This document shows, piece by piece, positions 1 to 10,196 of a stretch of 46,087 bases of DNA (the first letter of the stretch is position 1; each line of letters starts with the position of its first letter). The stretch spans positions 1 through 46,087 of the forward strand of contig LXFE01000124.1 in assembly GCA_001929475.1 (NCBI GenBank). Direction: 5' to 3'. The notes beneath the pieces are model-generated. The model did no database searches, had not been told where the DNA came from, and saw only the letters and a list, made by a program, of their open reading frames with translations. Source of the DNA: Neolecta irregularis DAH-3. Lineage: Eukaryota > Ascomycota > Neolectomycetes > Neolectales > Neolectaceae. The translations under genes and the position numbers were made by a program.

Positions 1-377
1 GGCTTCCGCACGCACCGCCTGGGCCCTGTGGCTGACGGCGACTCGCTGGGCGGCGGCGATTCGCTGGGCGGGCTCGCGTTTGTGGCGGCGTCGCTGTCGG
101 CGCTACGCCAGATCGGGTCGCGCCCGCTGTACGCGCAGCTGTTTGTAGACGCGGGCACGCTCACGCACCGAGGTATGTCATGTCCGCGCGCGCCGCGCTA
201 ACGTCAGTGGCGGCCCTAGCGCGCTGCCCCAGCATTGCCGTGGGCAGCGGCCTCGTGTACCGCCACGCACTCGCCCGCGTCGAACTCAACTTTGCTCTGC
301 CCCTCGTCATCGCCCGCGGTGAGCGGCCACGCAAGGGGCTGCAGTTTGGGGTCGCTGTCGACTTTGGGGGTGTTTAG
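1..377 (+). CDS. SAM50: SAM50/TOB55 mitochondrial sorting and assembly protein, C-terminal part
   Basis: The 5' end lies outside the window. Frame 1 opens with GFRTHRLGPVADGDSLGG, the signature region of the Omp85-family barrel subunit of the mitochondrial outer-membrane SAM complex, which inserts beta-barrel proteins. A 35-nt intron (173-207, GTATGT...CTAAC...CAG, phase 1) separates it from the last exon (208-377). That exon encodes the final strands, including GLVYR, VELNFALPL and the terminal KGLQFGVAVDF, which fits the C-terminal beta-signal. The stop is TAG at 375-377. The exons are strikingly GC-rich, with nearly every third position G or C, unlike the genes to the right. Identification rests on the strand order and these motifs, and is good even though only about 112 residues are visible. 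Confidence 0.85.
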
Positions 378-660
378 TATATTCTCTATTCTATATCATT
401 CTATATCATTCTATATTCTATATCATTCTATATTCTATATCATCCTATATTCTATATCATTCTATATCAATCACCTATTCATCTATATCATTCAATATCA
501 ATCATCTATTCATCTATATCAATCATCTATTCATCTATTCATCTATATCAATCATCTATTCATCTATATATCATCATAATCATATATATACCATAATCAT
601 ATATATACCATAATAATATATATACCATAATCATATTATATATCACCATAATCACACATC
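378..660. repeat. AT-rich low-complexity tract after SAM50
   Basis: Directly after the SAM50 stop come about 280 bp of imperfect tandem words: TATTCTATATCAT, then ATCTATTCATCTATATCA, then ATAATCATATATATACC. The unit drifts from one word to the next, as in a slippage-grown microsatellite. It separates the GC-rich SAM50 end from THO2. I see no gene; an ORF that crosses it is only the repeat translated. Confidence 0.9.
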
Positions 661-676
661 GTCACCTACCAACCAC

Positions 677-3600
677 ATGGACAACAGACCCGTCCAGCTC
701 CGCCGCAATCGTCTGGTCGCTATTGCTCCTCCAGATTCATCCCAGCCATACTCCTACACAGATCCCTGGCTGGACCGGTATACACTCTCGTAATACTATC
801 GTAATACAAGGCCCCATTTCACTGCCATGTCCGATCTCAAAATCGACGCCTTTTTGCGAGAGGCCATAGACTCGCTGATCCCCACCCCGAAATTCGACAA
901 GTCTTCCTTCTCCCAAGCCCTCAAAGACCACTCAAACCCCCGCGTCCTCGACATCCTCGTCGACGTCCTCGAATCCTTTGATACCTTTATCCACACACAC
1001 TCCTCCCCCCACCGCCCCCTCTTCCTCGACCTCGTCGTCTTCTTCATCGTATCCCCCTAGACTCCCCCGCTCACCCTAGAACAATGACGTCCTGTCCCTC
1101 GAATCCATCGCGGAACGCTTCTCCGCCGCCACAATCGCCTCCCTGAAATTCACCCCCGGCGTCGATTTCGCAAAAAGATACCGCGTCCAAAGAACAAACC
1201 TCCTCTACAAGCAAAAGAAATTCAACCTCATCCGCGAAGAATCAGAAGGCTACGCTAAATTAATCGTCGAGCTTTCAAATATGACCGCGTCCCCCGCTAT
1301 CGTCATCGACAGGATCCAGTCCCTAATCGGCTACTTTGATCTCAGCCCCGCAAGAGTCTTGGACATCCTCTTTGATGTATACTCTTCAAATCTGCTGGAA
1401 GGTTACTCCTTCTTTTGCGATCTGTGCAAATTGAGCCCCTGGTGGCCTGAAACTCTCGCCTCAGAATGGAAAGTAATGTCAAACGAACAGAGACTCGCTG
1501 CAATGCAATCGGGAATCGCACCCAGCCTAACAACCACGGGCTCCTCAGACAGAGCTAGCCAGATCATGGGCTTCAAGTTTCAAGGCTACCACGACTCGGA
1601 CGAGGAAACCCCAATGCGCCTATCCCTCCTCGCCGCCATTCTAATAAAAGAGGGCATGATTGATTTGAAAATTATCTACAAACACGTATCCTCCCAAGCT
1701 ATCTTTCTTACTCAAGTTGCAACCCCATCATTCCGCCATTCTCGAATTGCACCAGTCCTGGAAAATTGAAATGGCCCAAAAAGTTGGAAAGCCAGCCGTT
1801 TTATTCCTCCTCTTCGGCGCTAATCTCAGGCCGCCCCAGAGGCTAAACCCTCTTTTCAAAAGATTTCTCTGTTAAAATCACTCCTTGCCGTCGGCGCCTT
1901 GCCCGAATCCCTATTCATTCTTTCCCAGTACCCTTGGCTTCCCTCTTTTGATCCAGAAATTGCAGATTTAATGAACAAACTCATAAACCACACCATCGAA
2001 CCCTTATATTCCACTATCCGCCCACTAAACGGCCTCGAAATCTTTTCGCCCAAAAAACGCCCCACGGATAAGAAAGCTGGAGAATTACATCTAGTCGATC
2101 CCGCAAAACCTATTGGCTATCGAATTTCAAATCCCCTTCCAAAGGGCCCTAATGAGCGTTTCTTTTATCGGGAATGGGACCAAGAAATCCCAGTCATACA
2201 CACCTTTGAAGAATTCCACCGCGTAATAGTCCCCTTGCTGCGGTTCCCCGGCTGTCTTTTATCGCGAGACGTTTTCCTATTGCATAAACTCGTTCGATTG
2301 GGAATTCGAGAAATTTCTATACTCCCTACACAATCGCCGGTCTGGCAGGACCTCGTCCGCACATTCGTCCTCCCCAGTCTGTCGCTACAACCAACCAACG
2401 CCGGCTTGACAAACCTCGTTTGGGAATTACTAGCCAGCTTCCCGTATACCACCCGTTTCGGCATATACGGAACGTGGTCGTCCTCGTATAAATCCATTCC
2501 TGAACTAAAAATCCAATTCGCGCAAACGGAAAAAGAAGCAAAGGGCATATTAAAGCGGCTTTCAAAAGAAACAACACGACAAACAAGTCGTACTTTTCCT
2601 AAACTGATTCATTCGAATCCTATCGTGGTGTTTGGAGTCGTCCTCGGACAAATCCAGGCTTATGATAATCTCTCCGAAACAGTAGTCGAAGTAGCGAGAT
2701 ATCTCGGTCCAATGGGCTACGACGTCTTTGCTTATGTTTTGCTCTCGCTCCTTTCCACAGACGATAAGCGACGGTTGAAAGACGATGGAACGAATCTAGG
2801 ACACTGGCTACAAAGTCTTTCTTCGTTTGCAGGAAAAGTGTACAAACGCTATCCTGCAATGGACGTTTCTCTACCTCTAGAATACGTCGTCTGGCAACTA
2901 AAATCAGGCCAAACTTTCGACTTGGTCGTGTTGAAAGAATTGCTCATCAATTTGTCCGGCGTAGATAGTATCGTCAACTTGTCCGATGCGCAAATTAAAG
3001 ATGTCTCGGGCGGCGCCGTGCTCAAAGAAGTCTTTCTAAAAGACGTCTTTTGGAAAGAAAAAGATCGCTCAAAAAAGAGTAGTGCGCGGCTTTCTAAAGT
3101 ACTCCAAGGCCCCCTCGGACGAGAATTCGTTAAACTGCTGCCCATCGCTAGACAGACAGTCGTTTATCAGCAGGCTGACAGAATCTCCATTCCAAAGTTG
3201 CTCGCAAACTTGTTCGACGAGGTATACCACCTTCTTTCCAAGCTAATGCAAGTGCCATGAAATTATGATCTTGTTCGCGGATTTCATCGCGAATTCGCTC
3301 TGGGAAAATTACTCGGCTTTGGTCCCGAGTATTTCTACGTTTCTCGGAGAATGGGGCGTGGACCCGGAATCCGCTTTTTACTTTTTACGACCGGTGATGT
3401 TGGAGAATATCAGGGTATATCCAATCTTGACGATTCTTACGGTCTAGGAATGGGATACTAACGAGACTATTAGGATACAGCGCGAAGCGCTTCTTAAAAA
3501 GCGCGCAGAGAACGGGATTGAAGTCGAGGAGGGAGAGGATTCAGGTGGAGGAAAAGATGATGTTTTGATGGTGCGCTCCAGTTTCAACTTGCCGACAAAC

Positions 3601-6267
3601 AACAAGGAAAGCGGAAACGAGGGGTTTCCATTTCATCCTGCGTTGAAATCTTTCTTTCAAGATGCAGAAAAAGTGTTGCCTGAAGAGTTCAAGGAACTCA
3701 TTTCGCAAGTCTAAAAACATGCTTTTGTTAACCCTAGACCTGAATTTTTCATTCTGTTCTGGCAACTCGATATTTCGGATATTCACGTCCCGCTGGCTCG
3801 ATACGCCGCCGCTAAAGATAAACTTGCTTCCCAAATTCGAACTCTTGATGTTCCCGCACATCTTTTACCAGTATATTCTTGTTTCCGCATCATCTACCCA
3901 TGTAGACTATGACCGGCAGAGAAAAAGAGGACCTTGCAACAAAAAAGTCAGACTTCAATAGACAGCTTTTACTCCTCACAGATGAATCAAAACGTCTCGT
4001 ACGATCATTTGAAAAAACTCGGAAACGATTCAATTTGGAAAAAGATCACTGGTTTCGGTCAAAGTTGCCGGGCGAACGCATCAACGTTGCTGAATTCTTT
4101 ATTCAGCATTGTGTTTTCCCCAGAGCAAAATTCAGCCCAAAGGACGCTATTTTTGCTGCAAGGTTTATTAAACAGTTGCATGCCCTCGGAACTCCAAATT
4201 TCCCAACACTGGTTATTTACGACGATGTACCCTGCTACCATATCACATGCTCATCTCTAGATTTTCAATGAACGATTTGCTTCGATAATTCCTACATTCT
4301 CACAATACGAAGCGGACAATTACGGTCGCTTTGTAGCGGAATGTCTGGCCGAGTTGATGTTATGGCACAAGGATGAGTCTCTATTCAATAAAGAAGGTCG
4401 TGGAAAGAATCTTCCAGGGTTCTACAAGCGCGGACTAATCCGTATCGACGACAATGAACCCGCTGAAGAAAAAGCTAAGCGATTACTAACGTACGAAGAA
4501 TTTAGGGCGGTGATGTTTAAATGGTCAATGAAACTAGAAAAGGTACATTGTCATCTAGTTGTTTCCAACATCCTAGTCTGTAAAGGTTTGTCTTGCGTCG
4601 AAAGAATACATGCGTATTCGAAATACGCTAGTCATTCTGGGAAATATCGCTCACGTTTGGCCTGCAAATGACGAGCACGGAGATCATGTTATCACGTACA
4701 TGGAGGAACTCTTAGCCGAGGAAAAAGCGGACGATTCAACGGAGGAAAAGAGGCAGGATATCATTACGAGAGGCGATGGATGTCTGGGACTATTAAAGAA
4801 GAATAAAGACCGATGGATTCCAAGGGAGGAATTTTCTCTCGCAAGTATTTGGTGTGGTGACTTGTTGACGCCAGGGCAAGGATACCAAGAAAGGCGAATC
4901 AACAACGGATCGAAATGTGGAACTAAATCCAAGTGCAGCGGACTTTTGTCCCGGGTATAAATTGTTTTCTGCAATTCTGATATAGAGATCGGCTCAGCAA
5001 TTGTCTTTGGTATCCACGGAACCCTTTCGGCGACCTGCGAACGGCACGAATGGAACGGCATCCCGGACAACCACAATGCAAACTCCAGATATGAAACCAC
5101 CACCAACTGAACCACTTCGGTCTCGCGCTTTCAACGACCCTCGTAGAGATGACAACGGGAGTCCCTTGCGTCCGTCTAGACCCCACGACGAGTGGAAAAG
5201 AGACGAAGATCGACGCGGTCGACTTATCAACTCGAGAGAACCGTCACCCCGAAGAACTCCGAGATCTGACAGTCGAAATCGGTTGGATGGGCAAACGAGA
5301 CCTCGAGACGACACGGTGAGACTTTCTAGATCAGTGGGGGGTTCCCCACGGGGAGAACGAAGGTATTCAAAGGCTGAAAAATAATCCTAATAAAAGCGAT
5401 ACCATTGATCGACCACCTTCAAAACAACAAACGTCTGAAGAACTTGAAGCTTCTCTTCGAGCACAACTCAAGAATAAAGATTCGCCAACGTTATTCAAGG
5501 AACCACCGAGTCAGCCTCGTTTACACAACCAGCATCCCCGAGCTCCTACTAGTCGAATTCCGCCTTCGGGGCCGGCATCAACACGAAACGAGGCTCCTCC
5601 TATCCAGCCTAGGATAATGGGGACTCTGGGATCCAGTTATCGGCCTGAAACATGGGTGCCGGGTAGTCGGGATCACCCTAGTTGCGCGCTGCTTCTTCCC
5701 AAACCTGCCATTGAGGCGAGATTAAACGGCAAGGAAGTGTTTTGGGAGGGTAAAAGGGATGACCGAGAGAAGGAAGATCGATCCCGAGACGATCGACGAG
5801 ACGATAGGGATCGCAAAGATGATCGAAGAGAGTTTATGAAAGCGGACCCGATTCGACCGGATATAGCTATTCGTAGTAGACCACCAAGTCGGGGAGAAAA
5901 TCGAGAAACGCATCGATCGTCGCATCGAGATGATAAACGGGAAATTTCCCGAACTGGACAGCCGCGTAACCGGGATTTTCCACGCAGCGACCACCACCAC
6001 CGGACCGAGGAGAATTCCAGTCGTCGAGAGTCGCTGGTAGGAATATCAATTCGAGGCACGGGGGCGCCCCGGGACGAGCGAGAACGACGACGGGACGAGG
6101 ATCGACGGGAAGATTCGCGACACGAGACTATTATCCGGGAACCGCGACGTGAAGAACGGCGACACCACCGACGGAGGAGCAAGAGTCCTGAGCGACGGGA
6201 ACGGAGGAAACACGAGCGCGAGGAGGATCGACAGGGAGTATCAAAGAGGAGGAAAACAGATCGGTAA
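677..6267 (+). CDS. THO2: THO complex subunit 2 (Tho2/THOC2)
   Basis: Scaffold of the THO/TREX complex, which couples transcription to mRNA packaging and export in the nucleus. Exons: 677-777, 811-1048, 1080-1685, 1717-1797, 1830-3221, 3253-3414, 3481-3708, 3738-3870, 3906-4226, 4261-4542, 4586-4844, 4875-4954, 4986-5362 and 5397-6267; introns are 29-66 nt. Family-typical stretches are FNLIREESEGYAKLIVEL and the following RVLDILFDVYSSN (exon 3), PEFFILFWQLDISDIHVP (exon 8), RFNLEKDHWF (exon 9), a NYGRFVAECLAELMLWH block (exon 10) and CLASKEYMRIRN (exon 11). The C-terminal ~400 residues are disordered and dominated by RD, RE, RR and DR dipeptides. Two junctions are uncertain. The join 3708/3738 does not keep frame and the direct reading has a TAA there. 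The 30-nt intron 4845-4874 is a multiple of 3 and optional. Start is the first ATG, before a 33-nt intron. Confidence 0.92.
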
Positions 6268-6677
6268 AACTTGGTTTTTTTTCCGATCAAGTAGATACTA
6301 AATATAATATACCAATGGACGAGCTAAACAAACCGGTTTCGTGTGGAAACATCGGCCCAATCTTTGAAGGGCCGAGATTGGTTTCAGCTAAAGCTTAAAC
6401 AGGATGGCTCAGACATGGCGGTAGGAATCCAAAATCATGGCTCTCACCGCACATTTCCCTTTGAGCGCATTTCGAGCGGTTTGTAATGCGCTGACGGCCG
6501 GTAGCCAGTCGCAGGCCGTAAGCGGGATATGGAAATTAGCCGATAGCTGACGTCAGCGGCGCTAAGCGGACCAGGCACGACCGAAACACAAAAAGTGCAG
6601 GGGTTAGCCGAGCGGGGCACAACTAACTTGCTGGCCTCTGTTCTCTTAAACTGCCAGCACCCCGCTTGTCCTTCTCC
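6268..6677. other. Intergenic region between THO2 and the RGS-like gene
   Basis: About 410 bp without a supported gene. It holds a stem-like GGCCCAATCTTTGAAGGGCC at about 6354-6373 soon after THO2, a possible transcript-end hairpin, and the palindrome listed separately. The part nearest 6678 is presumably the promoter of the next gene. Confidence 0.6.
6546..6557. promoter_or_regulatory. ATF/CREB (CRE) palindrome
   Basis: GCTGACGTCAGC is a perfect 12-bp palindrome containing the full TGACGTCA site bound by bZIP factors of the Atf1/CREB type. It lies 121-132 bp upstream of the ATG at 6678, a normal promoter distance. A second full CRE palindrome is found at 34030-34041. Function is inferred from the motif only. 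Confidence 0.55.
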
Positions 6678-8406
6678 ATGACCTTTTGCTATCTCAGCAG
6701 GTTGAGTGCGCACCTCGACTCCTTTTATTCTATTGAGCTTGTGCCGTTTCACCGATCTATCAAGGTACAGGCGTGTTCTACCATCGAGCAACTCGCGCAT
6801 CAGATCGAAGCAGATTTTGACGGCAGCGTGTGTGTCGCTTTTCTTCTAGACTACGAGGATGACGTTATTCTGAGGTGGCATGAGACTGTGGACGAGGTGT
6901 TGCCCACCAGAGGTGCAAGAGTCAAAGTCATAGATTTGCTGCGTACCATTGTTCCACCTGCATGACGTGCTAACGGTGAAAGATTCTACTCCCCTCAAAC
7001 GCAACATTCACATTTCACCCTTTCGTCCTTCTTCGAGTCCGTACCCCTTGACTCTGCAGCCAGCCTTGCTCGGCACCCCTGAAGATGCATTCCCTGCTTC
7101 AGCCTCAAATCTTGATTTAATATGTTTGAATACACTGTCATTAACTTCATTCGCCGGGTTTGCTCTTCGAAAGAATTTCCTAGAGGAACTAGTCTTTTAT
7201 TTGGATTATAAATCAAAATGTCCGAATGATTATTTATTTTCTCTTTATTTGCACGCAAATAGTCCGCTTCGTTTACCTGTTTTAATGTCTGAGATAACCA
7301 CTGTTGAAGGCGCATTTGAAATCGTCGAGCGAGGCGTCTTGAAACGTTGGGCAGTATCTGCATGGGAAGTATCAGAAGAAGGAAAATGGTTCTGGAAACT
7401 CAAATCTAGTCGTATTCCTCCTTTGTTTCAAGTTTGCTGACTCTGAGACTCGGATCTCTGTGCTTCAACGACTTTTGGACCCTCATCCTCAAGCGATCTC
7501 ACCTCTATACTCTTTACAACCTTTGCTTCCAACCCAAAAGTCGATTTTGAAGCTCGGGAAAAGGTTCTCGGAGTGATTTGCCGCAAATATTTCGGAGATA
7601 GTATCTCGGCCAACGGGTACCTGTTAAAAACAGCTCTCAGTTTATCCAAGCCCGAACGCATACGAAAGCAAATCCTTTTCGATCTTCTCAGTCGTCATAC
7701 CCCGTCTGTTGTTATCCCTTTTGAATCAGCAGGGGTTCCGACAATATCAGAAGAATTAGTCGCATTCGACGAAGATTACAGTGACCTTGAAGAAGAAGAA
7801 CCAATTCTCAATACCGACGACTCTGAAGGCTCATACATGAAAAATCTCTTACAACCCAAACCACTCATCTCAGACGAAGCAAGTTTTGTCTTTCAGCAGA
7901 ATGGCCTATCGCCACAAACACGCCGCGAAATGCGCAGGAAACATGGAAAACTCTGTAAAATTCTAGGGGAGCCGCCGCCAGAAGATAAACTCGATGTCCC
8001 ACGTCCGCAAAGCGTTGCAAGTTTCGAAACTAGCTCGAGTTTTGATAATATCTATGACAGAGTAGTCGGTCACTCGTCGAAATTGAAATCCGCACAAAAG
8101 GTTTATTCATTGTTAGGCGAGCATGTTTCACCGTCTATCGCCTTGCGCCAGGTCGCCCCGAAAGCCAGAAGCCGTGTGGAATCCGTGAAGCAAGTCAAGA
8201 AATTGTGTAAAGTGTTTGGAGAACCGCCTCCCCCGGGTCATTTCTACGTCTTTCATACTCCACCCGAGAGCCCACAAACTAGTGTTTCTGAAGAGGACTT
8301 TGGGAATGGTGGGAAATGGAATCAACGAAGACGGGCGGAGAAACTGCGGAATTTCTTCGGGACTGGGGTTCCCGCTGAGCCTGAACGTGTCGGATCAATA
8401 TGGTGA
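6678..8406 (+). CDS. Putative RGS-like protein with repeated KLxK(L/V)xGExPP motifs
   Basis: Three exons (6678-6942, 6983-7411, 7448-8406) join in frame through a 40-nt and a 36-nt intron, both phase 1 with good GTA donors and CTAAC/CTGAC branch sites, giving 550 residues. Residues ~20-88 look like a beta-grasp or Ras-binding-like segment. The middle has FALRKNFLEELVFYLDYKSK and, about 110 residues later, a helical block with KYFGDSISANGYLLKTAL. Spacing and pattern resemble the two halves of a divergent RGS fold (regulator of G-protein signalling), but this is recognition by eye. The C-terminal half is acidic, then carries four short basic motifs: GKLCKILGEPPPED, KSAQKVYSLLGE, KKLCKVFGEPPPPG and EKLRNFFGTGVP. 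The gene is well supported; the RGS label is tentative. Confidence 0.6.
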
Positions 8407-8839
8407 TCCCATGACTCTTACTGTCATTTTCTAATTGTCCCTCTTTTCTCTTGATACTGATCTCTTTACATTACTATCTAGATTGACAAATTCCTTTCAT
8501 TTCCTTATTTAGTCGAGTTCATGATTGTCTTGGTATAATCGCGTCACGGCGGGCGTGATTGGAGGTAATTTAGACACCACGTAGCTTCTAAAATAATGTT
8601 CATTCTTAAATGTTTCGGAAATGAGCGCTGCTTGTCATCTTTCTACAATGCTGTGACAGACGAAATTACATGGCAACCAACTGGTCAAGGCTCACTCTAA
8701 TATGTCTCATATCCATTCATATCTTTTTTATGTACAGCTGACAGTTTGGGGGTACTAAATCCATGAGTAAGGAAAGTTCCGTGGCTACCCGACATTCTCG
8801 GGTTCCTGTCCACCTTTCTTCGCTTTCCCATCACCAGCA
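8407..8839. other. Intergenic region upstream of ATG3
   Basis: About 430 bp between the RGS-like gene and ATG3. Base composition is ordinary and slightly AT-rich. I see no conserved ORF, RNA gene or strong repeat. Confidence 0.5.
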
Positions 8840-9716
8840 ATGAATCGCCTCCACTCCACCCTCACCTCCTGGCGCGAACGTATAGTGCCAATAAACCACG
8901 TCTCCTCTTTCGACAAGACCGGAACGATAACTCCCGAAGAATTCGTGCAAGCCGGAGATTATCTAGTATACAAATTCCCGACTTGGAAATGGTAGATTTG
9001 GTTTAAATTCAGTACTTTATCTCATCTACAGGGAAGCAGGCGATCCCGCTCGTAGACGAGAGTTTTTGCCGGTAGATAAGCAGTATCTGGTCACGAAACA
9101 TGGTAATTTGGCGTCTTATCTGTTATTAATTCTAGTTCCCTGCATCCCTGGTAGATCAAACAGCAATGACAACGAAGCAGAACAACTCGAAGACGACTGG
9201 TACACGACTCCTTCTATTCCCCATAGTTCCGAGTCCGTTCATGATATCGACTCCGTTTCAGAACATTCCAATCCCATACTATCAATCGAAGAAGAAGACG
9301 CTGAGCATGATCCTTCTGCTGCGCCTCACACTCTCCAAACCCGAACTTATGATCTTCATATCACGTATGATAAATGGTACCAGACACCACGTCTCTGGTT
9401 GTTTGGATGGTCAGAGACTCAGGTCCCTCTTGGACCCAACGATATTCTTCAAGATATACAGTCGGATTACGCATCAAAGACGGTTACTATCGAATCTTTT
9501 CCAAACATCGACATGCAGATGGCCACAGTCCATCCATGCCGTCATGCCGAGGTAATGTTATCTTTCATCAAACGTTCAGACAATGTTCGAGTGGATCAGT
9601 ATACATCCCCTTTTTGCACACCCTAACTAATGCAATCAAGGTATTTATTGCTGTTTTTAAAGTTTATGGCAAGTGTTATGCCTACTATTGAACATGATCA
9701 AACCATGGGGTTTTGA
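8840..9716 (+). CDS. ATG3: Autophagy-related protein 3, E2-like enzyme
   Basis: Atg3 transfers the ubiquitin-like protein Atg8 to phosphatidylethanolamine during autophagosome formation. Exons 8840-8991, 9032-9102, 9136-9598 and 9641-9716 join in frame (introns 40, 33 and 42 nt) to give 253 residues. The N-terminus has the family block [21 protein letters not shown] followed by [20 protein letters not shown] and VPCIPG. The catalytic site is [11 protein letters not shown], with Cys about residue 209. The C-terminus, VRVDQ then [15 protein letters not shown], is diagnostic. Between them is a short acidic linker (the flexible region), so the protein is shorter than yeast Atg3 (310). Start is the ATG that begins the conserved amphipathic N-terminus. 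It converges on RIM13. Confidence 0.95.
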
Positions 9717-10196
9717 ACATTGGGCTTGCTTGGATTAATGGAGCTGTTTAAGTTTTTACTTGACTGTATGTCTTTTTCAATTCTTCTTGTGGGCTGTAGA
9801 TAGGCAATACATCTTTATTTCCTTTGATCGGAGTTGAGATTATCTTCGATTCGACATATATCATCAAGATTTTCTCTAGCTTTCATAATTATGACGCTAT
9901 CTCGTCGCTTAGCCTGTCTGATCAGTCAACTAGTTGGTGGTGTTTTGCAGTTGATGTTGGGTATAATGGATTTGTTTAATTATTATCAATCCAATATTCT
10001 ATCAAAGGCTTGGAGCAAGACATCGCTTACGACAAAATCATATCTCTAACAGTTCACACTATTATCTCTATATCACTGTTATGGCCCTCTAGGCCTCTTC
10101 ATGGCATATCAATAATGACAGACAGAGAGAATCATCCTTGTCATCTGCCATCGCCCGGTTCTTTGCAGATTGAAATGTGTTACATTCGGTTCTGAC
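9717..10196. other. Convergent intergenic region, ATG3/RIM13
   Basis: About 480 bp between two converging genes, AT-rich, probably carrying both 3' ends. Only short chance ORFs are present. A perfect GTAAGT donor abuts the RIM13 stop on the minus strand, so a further 3' exon of RIM13 cannot be fully excluded. Confidence 0.5.

Noticed and set aside
235-579. ORF running from SAM50 into the AT repeat
   Set aside because: Wrong frame for the SAM50 exon and ends in translated microsatellite (SI/FY repeats).
5673-6290. Minus-strand Arg/Ser-rich ORF of about 205 codons opposite THO2
   Set aside because: Antisense image of the RD/RE-rich C-terminal coding sequence; such codons read as SR on the other strand. 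No SR-protein RRM is present.
9550-9590. Possible extra intron in ATG3 (GTAATG...TTCAG)
   Set aside because: The unspliced reading [13 protein letters not shown] matches the conserved catalytic region, so it is exon despite intron-like ends.
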